Of a stretch of DNA of 64,000 nucleotides, positions 36,840 to 49,787 are shown piece by piece (the first letter of the stretch is position 1; every line of letters begins with the position of its first letter). The notes under the pieces are model-generated. The model worked only from the letters and a program-made list of their open reading frames with translations, ran no database searches and was not told where the DNA came from. Made by a program: the position numbers and the translations under genes. Source of the stretch: Aphidius gifuensis (taxonomy: Eukaryota > Arthropoda > Insecta > Hymenoptera > Braconidae); the NCBI RefSeq assembly GCF_014905175.1, contig NC_057792.1, positions 7,006,001 to 7,070,000 of the forward strand, given 5' to 3'.

Positions 36840-39709
36840 ATGGAAGAACAAAGTCAAAAAAAAACGACACCAGTAGAAATCAAAAAAGGTATTATTGTAT
36901 AAACAATTGATAATTTTTCTTCATATTATTTATTATATTATTTTTCTATTAGTAGAATAATAAGTTATGAATCATAATTCATAACTTATGATGATTCTAT
37001 TATTCACTGAGTGTTTTTTAAATTCTTTATAGATTTTGATAAAGATATTACTACTGAACTGGAATCCATGAAAGAAAAAGTGTTGAATGAAGGTGAAAAA
37101 AATTGTAAAATTTCGAGAGGTCAACAACCAACAATAGTTGAAAATCAACAACAAGATCAACAACAACAAATCAATAATAATAAACCAGAAAATGAGGTTA
37201 GCATGCTTTGATATTTTAAATGTATAATGAATTTATTCTTTTCATTAATTTTATAATTTTATAACGTTTTAGATTGCTGAACAGCTACCATCTTGTTCAA
37301 GAAATTTCAATAATCCTGGTTATCCTGGTTTCATCGAGGCAATAAGACAGGCAAGAAAAAAAAAACAATCCTATGATGTATCATTTGAAATACTTTTTTC
37401 ATGTTTACCTGAATCAGTTATAAAACAGCATGATTTTAATTTGAATGGATGGTGGAAATATTGTTTATATGAAAATAAAGATCCACTGGAAACTGATTTA
37501 TCAGTTGTAAATAGTTATCTTGAAAAAAAATTAGATGCTGGTGCATCACTTGATGACTTAGAATCAATTTCATGTACAGTTCGTCTCATTGCATCAGATA
37601 AAATGGAAAAGCAAATGAATTCATCGAGGTTTTTGTATATAAATAAGACAGATTGTTTTAAAACACCAAAATCATCATGTCGAAATGATTCAATAACATC
37701 GTCATTACATATTGGAACAAAAAAGCAAGATGGATCCAAAATATCATCAGTACAAATTGATAACGTACAAAAAGCCAAATTATCTGAGGTGATTGATGAA
37801 TTAGATACTGAATCGCCAACAACATTGCTCAAAAAGTCAAAAGATCTATTGAATAACAATGAGCTTACTAATTTAAAAAACAATAGTGTGTTTTTAAAAA
37901 AAGCAATTGATAGTTCTCATTTGATAACACCATTAATGAAACCAACATCAACAATACCACCGGCAATATTACTATGCCCAGCATCAAAGAAAAAAGTCAA
38001 TAAAAATAATGAAATAAAAAAATTAATCAAAGTGCTTGAAAATAATAAAGAAAATCAGCAGATAACAATTGAAAATACATCTTCACAAGTGGTAAGAATT
38101 TTTTATTAAATCATAAAACAATATGTAAATTGTGTTAGAAATAAAAAATAAATAATATAATTATAATTTTTTTATTTTTCAGCCATCAATAAGTAATGTG
38201 GTTGTTGATGATGAATCGGACAGTAAATCTGTACCAGATTTTTCTGAGATTCCTGCTTATAAACAAAAAGACATTGATAATCCAAAAACAGCAATTGTAC
38301 AAGATCAAGTAGAGGGAAATGTTGTTAAAATGTTGGTTGTCATGCCAGATGATGAACAAAGAATGATAACATTTGATATACCAGATGAAAAATGTACTGT
38401 TCACGATTTACTCGAACAGGCTAGTATACCATATAATGGCACAACAACAGTATCACTTGTTAAAGATCCAATATTAAAAATAAATTATATTGTTGAAAGG
38501 GAAGCTGATACAATTGTTGATTTAACACAAACTAGTGATAATGACGATGATGAAGTTTCAGTAAATAATGATACAAAAACAAAGTTAATTAATTCAGTTG
38601 AAAAAAAGCAACAACAACAACAGAAACCATTAGCAAATAATAATGAAGCAATTGATCCTCCTACAAAAACAATGACTTCAGCAATAAAACCTTCAACACC
38701 AGCAAAATTACCAGTACATCATAATACCAGTCCATCAACACCATGTGAAATAAAATCAAGTGAATCAGATCACTTGAGTAAAGGAGTAAAACAAAATATT
38801 GTTGAAAAATCTGCTGATTTACAAACTGAATTACAATTGAGTAATGCAGCTCCAAAAAATCAACAACAAGTTGAAAGTGAAGTGGATGCAATTGTTGATT
38901 TAACACAAACTAGTGATAATGATGATGATGATGATTCTTCAGTGAATAATGATAAGGAAAATATTCGTAAAAGCTTAAAACTGCAGTCGGCATTAAAGTG
39001 TCGTACTGTTAAAATTGGATCATATAAATATACACCAAAAGAACATGTTATTATAAATACAACTGGTTTAATATTGTCAGTACCATTACTTATGGATGAA
39101 ACTGAAACAGTTAAAGTACATGTTCAATATCAAGATATTTATAAAGTCTTGATACATTCCAATTCATCAAAGTCAATATTATTTTTCTACACAAATACAA
39201 TATCTGGCTCTAAAATACGTAAATTACTAGGTATGAACAATCCAAAAGGACCATTTTATGATCCAGCTGGTAAAGATCAAGCTAACAAAAGAATAATATT
39301 ATTTCCAATATCATTAAAAAGCAATTCGATTATGATATTAAAAAAATTATTTTCATCAAACACTTTTGTCAAAGAATTAAATGCAAAAGAAGCTGATGCT
39401 ATATTATCCAAAGGTGGATCACTAAAAAAAACAAATAATTCATCATCAAAAGTCGATAAAAGACAAACAACAATCGTTAATACCAATAATATTGTTGAAA
39501 ATTCTAATCATCCAGCAGCATCAACAAAAGGTAAAGATACAAATAAATCAATTACAAAAGCAAAAAGTGACAGACATAGCAATAAAGACACAAATGCTAA
39601 TGATAAAAATAATGAAAAATCAAATAATGGAAATGATAAATTAGAAAATAGTGATAGCAGAAAAAAAACATCATCTGTTATTATTAAAAAACGAAAGTTA
39701 GGTAGATAA
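36840..39709 (+). CDS. Tandem family copy C: N-domain, beta-grasp-like, PH-like; no zinc ribbon
   Basis: Exons 36840-36888, 37033-37196, 37273-38091 and 38183-39709; 852 aa. The core-binding-like domain is intact (LPESVIKQHDFNLNGWWKYC, KLDAGASLDDLESISCTVRL). Exon 4 gives the beta-grasp-like segment at about 374-455. The zinc-ribbon segment found in other copies is absent, replaced by a Pro/Thr/Gln-rich linker. The PH-like segment follows at about 611-745 (CRTVKIGSYKYTP, KIRKLLGMNNPKGPFYDP). Two near-identical IVDLTQTSDNDDD stretches, at 38511-38553 and 38888-38930, are textbook-looking SUMO-interacting motifs. It ends KKRKLGR by the same four-base change as copy B, so B and C share a recent ancestor. 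The remnant tail downstream is shorter than in B. Confidence 0.75.
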
Positions 39710-41153
39710 AAGTCAACCAGCACAAAAAATTATGAGCGTGTAATTTGCTCAGTACGAAGATGTCATAAACCTTTGCCTTTTAACCGACGTTCACCGCTAA
39801 AACCAACAGCTGAGGAAAAAAATTCAAATGAAATTTTACCTTCTCAGAAAGAAAATTTTTAAAATGATGTTTTCTTCCTTTTTTTTATAAATAAATAAAT
39901 AAATTAAACATTGACAATTTATACAAATAAACAAACAAAATTAAGTGACAAAAAATATAATTTAGTTATTATATGTTTAAAAATTTCTTTAGCATGCTTT
40001 AACATTTAATAATGTTTTTCTATTTAATAATGAAGATTTCACGTAAATTATTCATTAATAATTAAAACAATTAAAAACAATTAAAACAATTATTCATTAA
40101 TAATTGTTTTAATTGTTTTTAATTATAACATCAATATCAATTTTGGATACCTCATTGCTAATTTTATATTTCCAATAACAAAAAAACAAGTTGAATCACA
40201 AATAGTTGAATCAAAAAAAAAAAGTTGCACTGGAAACTCATGTACATTTATAAAAAAAAATTATTGACGAATTTACATTTTTTATAAATTCAAATGTAAA
40301 GTATATAATTCGTGATCTACTGGGACGACTATTTTTTTTTTTTCTTCTTTTTCTTTCGAAATTCATTAACTGTCCATCATAATATATTTTCTTATCTTAT
40401 TGAATAGTTTATTTATAATAAATTTAGTACTGCCAACTTATGAACCTATTGAAGCATTAAAATGCAAACATTATGTTTTTATTTTAACAATTGTTGTGTG
40501 CTTTATAATATTTTCAGTGACCCACTATTTTTATGACTATACGAAATTATGAATTAACTCCATAAAATATTTAAAAAATATTTTTTTTATATATAAATGC
40601 TTGTTAATATATCAATAAGCTGGATAAAATTAAAGTTAACAAAATGTTGTTATCGATATGAACAATAATAAAATAAATATTCGGTTTTAAACTAAGCAAA
40701 AAAAAAAAATTAAACTATAAGCTATGTAATGTTAAGGGCATTATATTAATAAATAAATAAATAAATAAATAAATAAGCTGTTTATGTAAATAAATAATTG
40801 TTAAAAATTAAGTGATAAAAATTAACATGTTTTAATATTTCCTCTATTTTTACTTTTTATTAATAAAGATTGAGATAAAATATGAATTTTAGATCCTTCA
40901 ATTGTTTCTCATTTTAACATAAATATCAACTCTGGATATACTTCCTTGCTAATAAATTAATTTAACATGTTTCAATATTTACTCCATTTTTATTAATAAA
41001 GATTGAGATACAATATGAATTTTGGGTCCATTAATTGTTTCTCATAAATATTAACTCTAGACGTACCTTTTTGCTAATTTTTTATATTCCCAATACAAAT
41101 CAACCATTTAAAAAAGAAAAAAAAATTATTAAGAATAAATCCACAAAAAAATA
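39710..41153 (+). repeat. Copy C tail remnant and 3' flank
   Basis: 39710-39862 retains decayed tail sequence (AAAGTCAACCAGCACAAAAA, then GAAATTTTACCTTCTCAG). 40180-40830 carries the usual unit flank (TTGCACTGGAAACTCATGTA, CGTGATCTACTGGGACGACT). A (TAAA)n microsatellite lies at about 40748-40785. Two imperfect copies of a block with TAATAAAGATTGAGATA occur at about 40859 and 40996. No gene seen. Confidence 0.7.
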
Positions 41154-41276
41154 AGGAGTCAGCGCACAATTGTACGTTACAATTATTTTTGTTGGAATTT
41201 TTTTTTTTTTTTTTATCAGGCAGCCAATCAAACCACTTGAGAGTGAAAAAATAAAAAACATGTGGGTTATGTAAAT
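41154..41276 (+). promoter_or_regulatory. Conserved upstream block of family copy D
   Basis: AAGGAGTCAGCGCACAATTG, CAGGCAGCCAATCAAACCAC, TTGAGAGTG and CATGTGGGTTATGTAAATAT in the shared order. Confidence 0.6.
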
Positions 41277-41407
41277 ATGTTGACACAATAAGTATGTAAT
41301 CGGAGCACTCTCATTATTGAGCATAAATATAAATAATATAGTTATAAATATAACTAAATTATTACAATTTTTGTAAATATTAGAACGTGTCATATTATAT
41401 ATAAACA

Positions 41408-44400
41408 ATGGAAGGACAAGGTCAAAATAAAACAACACCAACAGAAATTAAAAAAGGTATTATTGTATAAACAATTGATTAATTTTCCAACATACTCTTA
41501 TTATATTATTTTCCTGTTAGTATAATAAGTTATAATAATTCACTGGGTGCTTTAAAAATATTTTATAGAACCCAATAAAGATATGACTATTCAACTGGAG
41601 TCCATAAAAAAACAAGTGTTAAATGAAAGTAAAAAAAATTGTGAAAATTCACGAGATAAACAATCAACAATAGTTGAACAACAACAAAAACAAGATCAAC
41701 AACATCAACAACAACCCGAATTAATTAAAATAAAGTCAGCAATGATAATTGATCATCAAATCAATAGTAATGAACCAGAAAAGGTAATTTTAATAGTTGT
41801 GGCTATCATGCTTTGTCAACATCCATATTGTAAATGTACTAAATTATTGTTCAAATAATTTTGTGATGTTTTAGATTGCTGAACAAATACAATATTGTTC
41901 AACAAATTTGGATAATCCTGGTTATCCTGGTTTCGTCGAGGCAATAAGACAGGCAAAAGGGAAAAAAAAATCCTATGATGTATCATTTCAAGTTCTTTTT
42001 TCATGTTTTCCTGAATCAGTCATAAAACAGCATGATACTCATCTAAATAAATGGTGGAATTATTGTTTAAATGCGAAAAAAGATCCACTTGAAACTAATT
42101 TATCAGTGTTCATTGGTTATCTTGAAGAGAAATTAGATGCCGGTGCATCATGTGATGATATAAAATCAATTTCATCGACAATTTGTATCATTGCATCTGA
42201 GAAGATGGCAAGGCAAATTCACTCATTGACTTTTTTATTTTTAGAATTTGCTAAATATTCATTTGTAAATACAAATAGTTACCCAACACCTGAATTGTCA
42301 TGTCAAAATGAATCGAAAATATCGTCAAAAATGCAAGAACAATCAAAAATATCATCAGTAGAAATTGAGAGTGTAAAAAAATCAAAATTACCTGAATTTA
42401 TTGATATATCAGATGATGATTCAGGTACTGGAGTTAGTGAAAAAAATAGAATAGTACCAATAACTGGAATTATTGATGATCAGCAGATCAATGTGCCTAC
42501 AAATAATACGAAACAATTAAAGAAGAAAAATCTACCTCCAGGAATCGTAAGAATTATTAATTTAATTTAAATACAAATTTATATATATAAATCAAGTTAT
42601 CAATGAAAAAAATAAATCATTATACTCTTTTATTTTTCAGCCATTGAAAAAAATAATGAATCATGTTGTCGTTGGTAATGAATCAGGTTCATCAAACAAA
42701 AAAAATCTACCAACCCCAATACCAATTCGAAAACAAAAACAAGCTATGCAACCACAACAATTAACATTACAATCAGCAAATAATAATCGTCCTACAACTA
42801 ATGTTGCACTACCAACTTGTCGTTCAGATCAATCATTAGTATCAACACCTGCAGTATCATCAAAATTAAAAACATCATTAACAAAAACATCAACACCAGC
42901 AGCAAAACCACCAACAGCAACACTACCAATACATCATAATACACCACAATTAATTAATAATAAATATGAATGTAATAGTGCTACAAGTAATACGGCATAT
43001 CCTTTAACCCCTGATGGTATACAACGTACAATTGGACCTGTTCAACAAATCAGCACATCTCATGAACAAAATTATCAACTATTAATGTCTGAAGTGGACG
43101 ACGGTGTTAATGGTAAACAATATAATACGTATACAACACAACAAAGTAGTGATACACCAGTCCTTCAGCAACAACAACTATCTATTGAAGGACAATAACA
43201 ACAAGGTTCATTAGATCAAAGGTAATTCGTTTCGTATCAATAACAAAAAAAAAAACATTGATTAAACAGAACAATAAAATCATACATATTTTTAAGGACT
43301 TTTATGCTTTCTTTCTTCATTTAGAAATAAACAAGTTGGACAATTTAACTATCATATTAATCAACTATTAATATGATAGCTTTTTTAAAAAAAACAAGAT
43401 AAAAAATAATCTAGAATAATAATATTAATAATTCAAACTGAAAAATTAATTTTATTCTTTAATATATTTGAATGTAATTTATTTCGTAATTGAAGAGTAT
43501 AGTTTTTTTTTTTTTTTATTATTATAAATATTGACATTTATTTATTTTTTTTTATATTACAGTCAAAATGTATCTTATACCAAGGCTGATGAAAATAATA
43601 TAATACCTGAAGAATATCTAGCTACAGAAGAAAATACACATCAAATTAAATCACAAGAAGTTTTATCACTTAGAAAAAATATTGAAGAGCCAATAACTGG
43701 AATTATTAATGATCAAGAAATACAATTGATTGATATGACTGCAAATAACACACTTTCACAAATAGTAAGAATTGTTAATTTAATTTAATTACATAAACAA
43801 AAACAGTTATTAAAATATTTTTCATTTTTCAGCCATACGAAAAGATAATAGAGTATGTTGTCGTTGATGACGAGTCAGATTCATCATGTAAAAAATATCC
43901 AACAACACCAATAGCAGTACCAATTCAAAAACAAAAAGAAGCTATGCAACAGCAGCAATCAACACTGCCAACAGCAAATGAATTATCAAATGACAATAAT
44001 GTATTGTCTAATGAAAAATGTTTACAAGATGATTATGATGATAATAATATACATAAAACATCAACTGTTAATATTAACGAACCAAAATATAATGATGAAA
44101 GACTTGCAGTGTGTGATAATTGTGGTATGACATCGTTGGATTTTAATCATTGCTATTATTGTAAAGAAAAAATTCGAAGTAATCCAAAAACAGTCGCCTA
44201 TAAATCTCGACATGCAATGAAAAAAGATATGATAGTGGCAATTGAGAAGTTTTATCAAAGAGGAAAAGTAAATAATGATATCATGAATGACCATAAAAAA
44301 TTAAATTTACATACAACATTAATTTGTCGTACTGTTAAAATTGGATCATATAAATATACACCAAAAGAACCTGTTATAATAAATACATCTGGTTTAATAT

Positions 44401-45329
44401 TATCGGTACCGTTACTTAAAGATGAAACTCAAACAGTTAAAGTACATGTTAAAGATCATGATATTGTTAAAGTATTGATACAGTTTGATGATCCAATACC
44501 AGTATTATCTTTTCATACAAATACTGAATCTGGTTTGAAAATACGTAAATTATTAGGTATGCACAATCCAAAAAAACCATACTATGATCCTACTAGTAAA
44601 AATCAAACACAGAAGAGACTAATGTTATTACCAGAATCATTAAATGATAAGGCAAAAATAATATTGAAAAAATTATTTTCATCAAATAATTTAATTAAAG
44701 AATTAGCTAGAGAACAAGATGATGATATATTACTAAAATCATCACCAAAAGATCTAAATAATTCATCATTAAATATCAACAAAAGACAATCAACAATTGG
44801 CAATACTAATTCAAGTAATATTGTTGAAAATATGACACTTCATGCAGCGAAAGAATCAATTGTAATTGACTCTGTAGAGTCGAGCTTTGTGAAATTATCA
44901 TCTAATAGCACACAAGTAATTACAATTATGACTATTGAAAAACCAAAGTATGTTGATGGCAAATTAGCTGTTTGCAATCATTGTGGTTTTTCGTCAATCG
45001 ATTTTAATCGATGTTATTATTGTGAAAATAAAATTCCAAATAATCCAAAAACAAAATTAGATACAAGTCAACCAGAACAAAAAAAACAAATGATGTTGTC
45101 AATTGATAAGTTTTATAAAAGTTTAGCAACTAATAATATCAAAATTAATCGTTTCGATAATAATATTTCACCACATACAATTTGCTCAACATCAAAAAGT
45201 AAAAACTTATTATCACCTGATGAAGATAAAACAACTGATTCTGATAATAACAGTCAGGGCAGTGCTGAAAATAAACTCAATAATAATAAACGTAAACGTT
45301 CACAGCTAGAGGAAGAAAATTCAAATTAA
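41408..45329 (+). CDS. Tandem family copy D: N-domain, zinc ribbon, PH-like, second zinc ribbon; nonsense codon in an optional exon
   Basis: Exons 41408-41456, 41569-41783, 41875-42546, 42641-43221, 43563-43764 and 43833-45329. Exon 4 carries an in-frame TAA at 43196-43198, where copy A reads TTT. With it the product is 497 aa. Skipping exons 4-5 keeps the frame (phase 0 to 0) and gives 810 aa with the layout of copy F. Exon 3: intact core-binding-like domain (YPGFVEAIRQAKGKKK, LNKWWNYC) and SIM-like PEFIDISDDDSG (about 42388). Exon 6: zinc ribbon 1 at 44107-44163 (CDNCGMTSLDFNHCYYC), PH-like segment at 44324-44710 (CRTVKIGSYKYTP), zinc ribbon 2 at 44975-45030 (CNHCGFSSIDFNRCYYC), and tail KRKRSQLEEENSN. 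There is no beta-grasp-like segment. All splice sites look usable. Confidence 0.65.
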
Positions 45330-46189
45330 ATTTTACTCTCTGAAAATGCCTTCGATTAGACAAACAAAAATTGCACTAGAAAAATCATGTACATTTATAA
45401 AAATCAATTATTGACTAATTTATTTTTTTTTTAATTAATTTCTTCAATCATTGTCGAAAGTGTAAATTCAAATATAAGGCATATAGTTTGTGATCTACTG
45501 GAACGACTATTTTTTTTTTTTCTTCTTTTTCTTTCAAAATTCATCAAGTGTCTATCAATATATTTTCTTATCTTATTGAAAAGTTTATTATAATAAATTT
45601 AATACTGACAATTAATTAATCTTTTGAAGCATTTTTATATAACAATTTTTGTGTGTTTCATAAAAATCTCAGTGACTTATTATATTTTTATATGATTTTT
45701 CATACAGAATTATTAATTAACTCCATAAAATATTTAAATAATATTTTTTTTTTATATAAAAATACATTTTGATATTTTTCTTTGTGAAAAATAATATTGA
45801 AGTTAACAAAATGTTGTTATCGATAAGGTCAATAATAAAACGAATATTAAGTTTTAAACTAAGCAAAAAAAACAAAAAAAAAAACAATTAAACTATGAGC
45901 TGTTTATTATGCGAGTAAATAAACAATTGTTAAAAATTAAATGATGAGAAATAAACTTTAGTTATCAATTGTGTGAAAATTACTTTAACTTATTTTAATA
46001 TTTACTAATGTTTCTTTTTTTAATAAAGATTGAGATAAAATATGAATTTTAGGTACATTAATTGTTTCTCATAAATATCGATTATGGGCATACCTCCTTG
46101 GTAATTTTTTATATTCCCAATACAAATCAACCATTCAAAATTCAAAAAAGAAAAAAAAAATTATTAAGAATAAATCCGCAAAAGAATAA
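45330..46189 (+). repeat. Conserved 3' flank of copy D
   Basis: Shared unit flank: TTGCACTAGAAAAATCATGT, GTGATCTACTGGAACGACTA, AAGTTAACAAAATGTTGTTA and TAATAAAGATTGAGATAAAA in order. No separate gene. Confidence 0.7.
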
Positions 46190-46292
46190 GGAGTCAGCGC
46201 ACAATTGCACATTACGATTATTTTTGTTGGAATTTTTTTTTTTTTATCAGGCAGCCAATCAAACCACTTGAAAAAACATGTGGGTTATGTAA
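46190..46292 (+). promoter_or_regulatory. Conserved upstream block of family copy E
   Basis: GGAGTCAGCGCACAATTGCA, CAGGCAGCCAATCAAACCAC and CATGTGGGTTATGTAACTAT; the spacer between CCAAT and GTGGGTTATG is shorter than in other copies. Confidence 0.6.
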
Positions 46293-46427
46293 CTATGTAA
46301 GTGTGTTGACACTGGTTGACACAATAAGTAGAACTTTCTCTATATAAACAATATAATATTTAATAATTATAATTGAATTATTACAGTTTTTCGTAAAAAA
46401 TAGAACGTATCATATTATATATGAACA

Positions 46428-49400
46428 ATGGAAGAACAAAGTCAAAATAAAACAATACCAATAGAAATCAAAGAAGGTATTGTTGTATAAACAATTAATT
46501 GATTTTTCTTAATATTATTATTATTATATACATATTATTATTTTTTTACTATTAGTTATGATAATTCCCTCACTGTATTGTATTGTGTATTTTATAGAAT
46601 TTGATGAAGATATTACTATTCAACCGGAATCAATAAAAGAAGAAGTGTTGGATGAAGGTGAAAAAAATTGTGAAATTTCAAAAGATCAACAACCAACAAT
46701 AATTGAACAACAACAAAAGCTACCAACAATAGTTGACAATCAACAACAACTTGAAATAAAATCAGAATTATTCATTGATCATCAAATCAACAATAATGAA
46801 CCAGAAAATAGTCGCGTGGTTAGCAAGCATTGTATATTTTAAATGTATAATAAATCTATTCTTTTCAATAATTTTATAATTTTTATGACGTTTTAGAATG
46901 CTGAAGAGATACTATCTTGGTCAACAAATTTGGATAATTCTGGTTACCCTGGTTTCATCGAGGCAATAAGACAGGCGAGAAATAAAAAGCAATCCCATGA
47001 TGTATCATTTGAAATACTTTTTTCATATTTACCTGAATCAGTCATAAAACAGCATGATTTAAACTTAAATGAATGGTGGAACTATTGTTTATTTGAAAAT
47101 AAAGATCCTCTGGAAACTGATTTATCAGTTGTAAATAGTTATCTTGAAAAAAAATTAGATGCTGGTGCATCACCTGATGACTTAGAATCAATTTCATCTA
47201 CAGTTCGTCTCATTGCATCAGATAAAATGGAAAAGCAAATGAGTTCATCGAGGTTTTTGTTTATAAATAAGACAGATTGTTTTAAAACACCAAAATCATC
47301 ATGTCAAAATAATTCAAAAACATTGTCATTGAATATTGAAATAAAAAAAAAAGATGAATCACAAATAGCATCAGTACAAATTGAAAAAGCAAAAAAAACA
47401 AAATTACCTGAGGTGATTGATATATCAGATAATGATTTATATACTGAATCGCCAACGACATTGCTCGAAAAGTCAAAAGATCTATTGAATAACAATGAGC
47501 CTACTAATTTAAAAAACAATAGTGTGTTTTTAACAAAAGCAATTGATAGTTCTCATTTGATAACACCATTAATGAAACCAACATCAACAAAACCACCAGC
47601 AATATTACTATGCCCAGCATCAAAGAAAAAAGTCAGTAAAAATAATGCAATAAAGAAATTAATACCTGGATCTATTAACGGTCAACAAACACAGGTAATC
47701 AAAGTGTTTGAAAATATCATAGAAAATCAGCAGATAACAATTAAAAATACATCTTCACAAGTGGTAAGAATTTTTCATTAAATCATAAAACAATATGTAA
47801 ATTGTGTTAGAAACAAAAAAAACATTATAATTTTTTTATTTTTCAGTCATCAATGAGTAATGTGGTTGTTGGTGATAAATCGGATTTAACAAATGAAAAA
47901 TATCCAACAGTAATAATGCCAATTCTAAAACGACAACAAGATGAAGTTATACAACAACATCAGTCAACATTATCAACCGCAAATGATAATCAAGAAAATA
48001 ATCTTCTGAAAAATAATGTTGCACTATCCCCACTAACACCATGTCAATTGAATAAATATGCTTTAGAGTGCTCAAGTACAGCACTGGATCAAGGCAAGGT
48101 TGAAACAGGTGGTAATTTACAAAGTGGATCATTATTAGTTAATGCAGTTGTAAATGAGCAACAACAAAAACCATTAGCAAATAATAATCAAGCAATTGAT
48201 CCTCCTACAAAAACAATGACACCAGCATTAAAACCTTCAACATCAGCAAAATTACTAGTACATCCTAATATACAACCATCAACACCATGTGAAATAAAAA
48301 CAAGTCTATCAGAGTGCTCGAGTAAAGGAAAAAAACAAAAAAGAGTTGAGAAAACTGCCGACTTACAAACTGAATTACAATTAAGTAATGCAGCTCCAAA
48401 AAATCAACAACAACTAGAAAAAGCTGAATTAATAAATATCGATAAATCGGACAGAAAGTTAATATCAGATTTATCTGATACATCAATACATTCCGATAAT
48501 TCATTAGATGAAATAGAATTGACAAATAATACCGAAAGTTATGCATATTTACAAAAAGCCATTGATAATCCACAAACAGAAATTGTACAAGATCAAGTAG
48601 AGGGAAATGTTGTTAAAATGTTGGTTGTTATGCCAAAAAATGAACAAAGATTAATAATATTTGATTTACCAAATGAAAAATGTACTGTTCACGATTTACT
48701 TGAACAGGCTAGTATACCATTTAATGGCACAACAACAGTATCACTTGTTAAAGATCCAATATTCAAAATAAATTATATTGTTGAAACAGAAGCTGGTACA
48801 GTTGTTGATTCAACTGAAACTGATGATGTTAATGATGAATTATCAAATGATGATAATGTATTGTCTGATGAAAAATGTTTACAAGATGATAATGATGATA
48901 ATAATATACATGCAACATCAACTGTTAATATTGAAGAACCAAAATATATTGATGGGAAACTTGCAGTGTGTGATAAATGTGGCTTACCATCAATGGATTT
49001 TAATCGTTGTTATTATTGTAGGAAAAAAATTCAAGATAATCCAAAAACCATGCCTTATGCATGTCAACCAGCACAAAAAAAAGACATGATGTTGTCAATT
49101 GATAAGTATTATAAAAGTGAAAAAGTAAATAATGATATCAAGAATGATAATACAAAATTAAATCTACATACAACATCAATAGATCCAAATAATTTATCAT
49201 CAAATATCAACAAAAGACAACCATCAATTGGCAATACTAATTCAAATGATATTATTGAAAATATGACTATTTATCCAGCTAGGAAATCAATTAATAAATT
49301 GGATTGTCCAAAATTATCATCTAATAATCAAGCTACAAATACGAATAATCAACAAAATAAAAAATTGAATGATGGAATTGGAGAATTCATAAATAATAAT

Positions 49401-49787
49401 AGTACACAAGTATCAACAATTATTAGCATTGAAAAACCAAAGTATATTGATGGCAAATTAGCTGTTTGTGATAATTGTGGTTCTTCGTCAATTGATTTTA
49501 ATCGTTGTTATTATTGTAAAAAAAAAATTAAAATTAATACAAAAACAAAGTTAGATAAAAGTCAACCATCGCAAAAAAAAAATATGATTTACAAAATTGA
49601 TAAGTTTTACAAAAAGTTATCAAATAATGATACTGGTGATGTTAAAAATGAACTATCAAACGACGGTAGTGTATTCCCTGATAAAAAATATTTACAAGCT
49701 AATACTTTTCGGAATATAATTGGCTCAGTAAGGAAACGTTTTAAACCTTTGTCTAAACCTAAATTTACAGCTAAAAGTAACAGCTGA
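46428..49787 (+). CDS. Tandem family copy E: N-domain, beta-grasp-like, two zinc ribbons; PH-like segment lost
   Basis: Exons 46428-46476, 46598-46818, 46897-47763 and 47847-49787; 1025 aa. The core-binding-like domain is intact (SGYPGFIEAIRQARNKK, LPESVIKQHDLNLNEWW). SIM-like PEVIDISDNDL lies at 47407-47439. Exon 4: Gln/Thr/Pro linker, beta-grasp-like segment at about 609-695, zinc ribbon 1 at about 744-780 (CDKCGLPSMDFNRCYYC) and zinc ribbon 2 at about 908-945 (CDNCGSSSIDFNRCYYC). Where the PH-like segment should begin, after KKYLQA, the protein instead runs into a short basic end (VRKRFKPLSKPKFTAK) and stops. This looks like a deletion joining to out-of-frame tail DNA. The second ribbon and flanks are nearly identical to copy A, about 25 kb away. 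Confidence 0.74.

Noticed and set aside
40743..40790. TAAA-rich run as a functional element or CRISPR-like array
   Set aside because: It is a simple (TAAA)n microsatellite. No spaced direct repeats of CRISPR type occur in the window.
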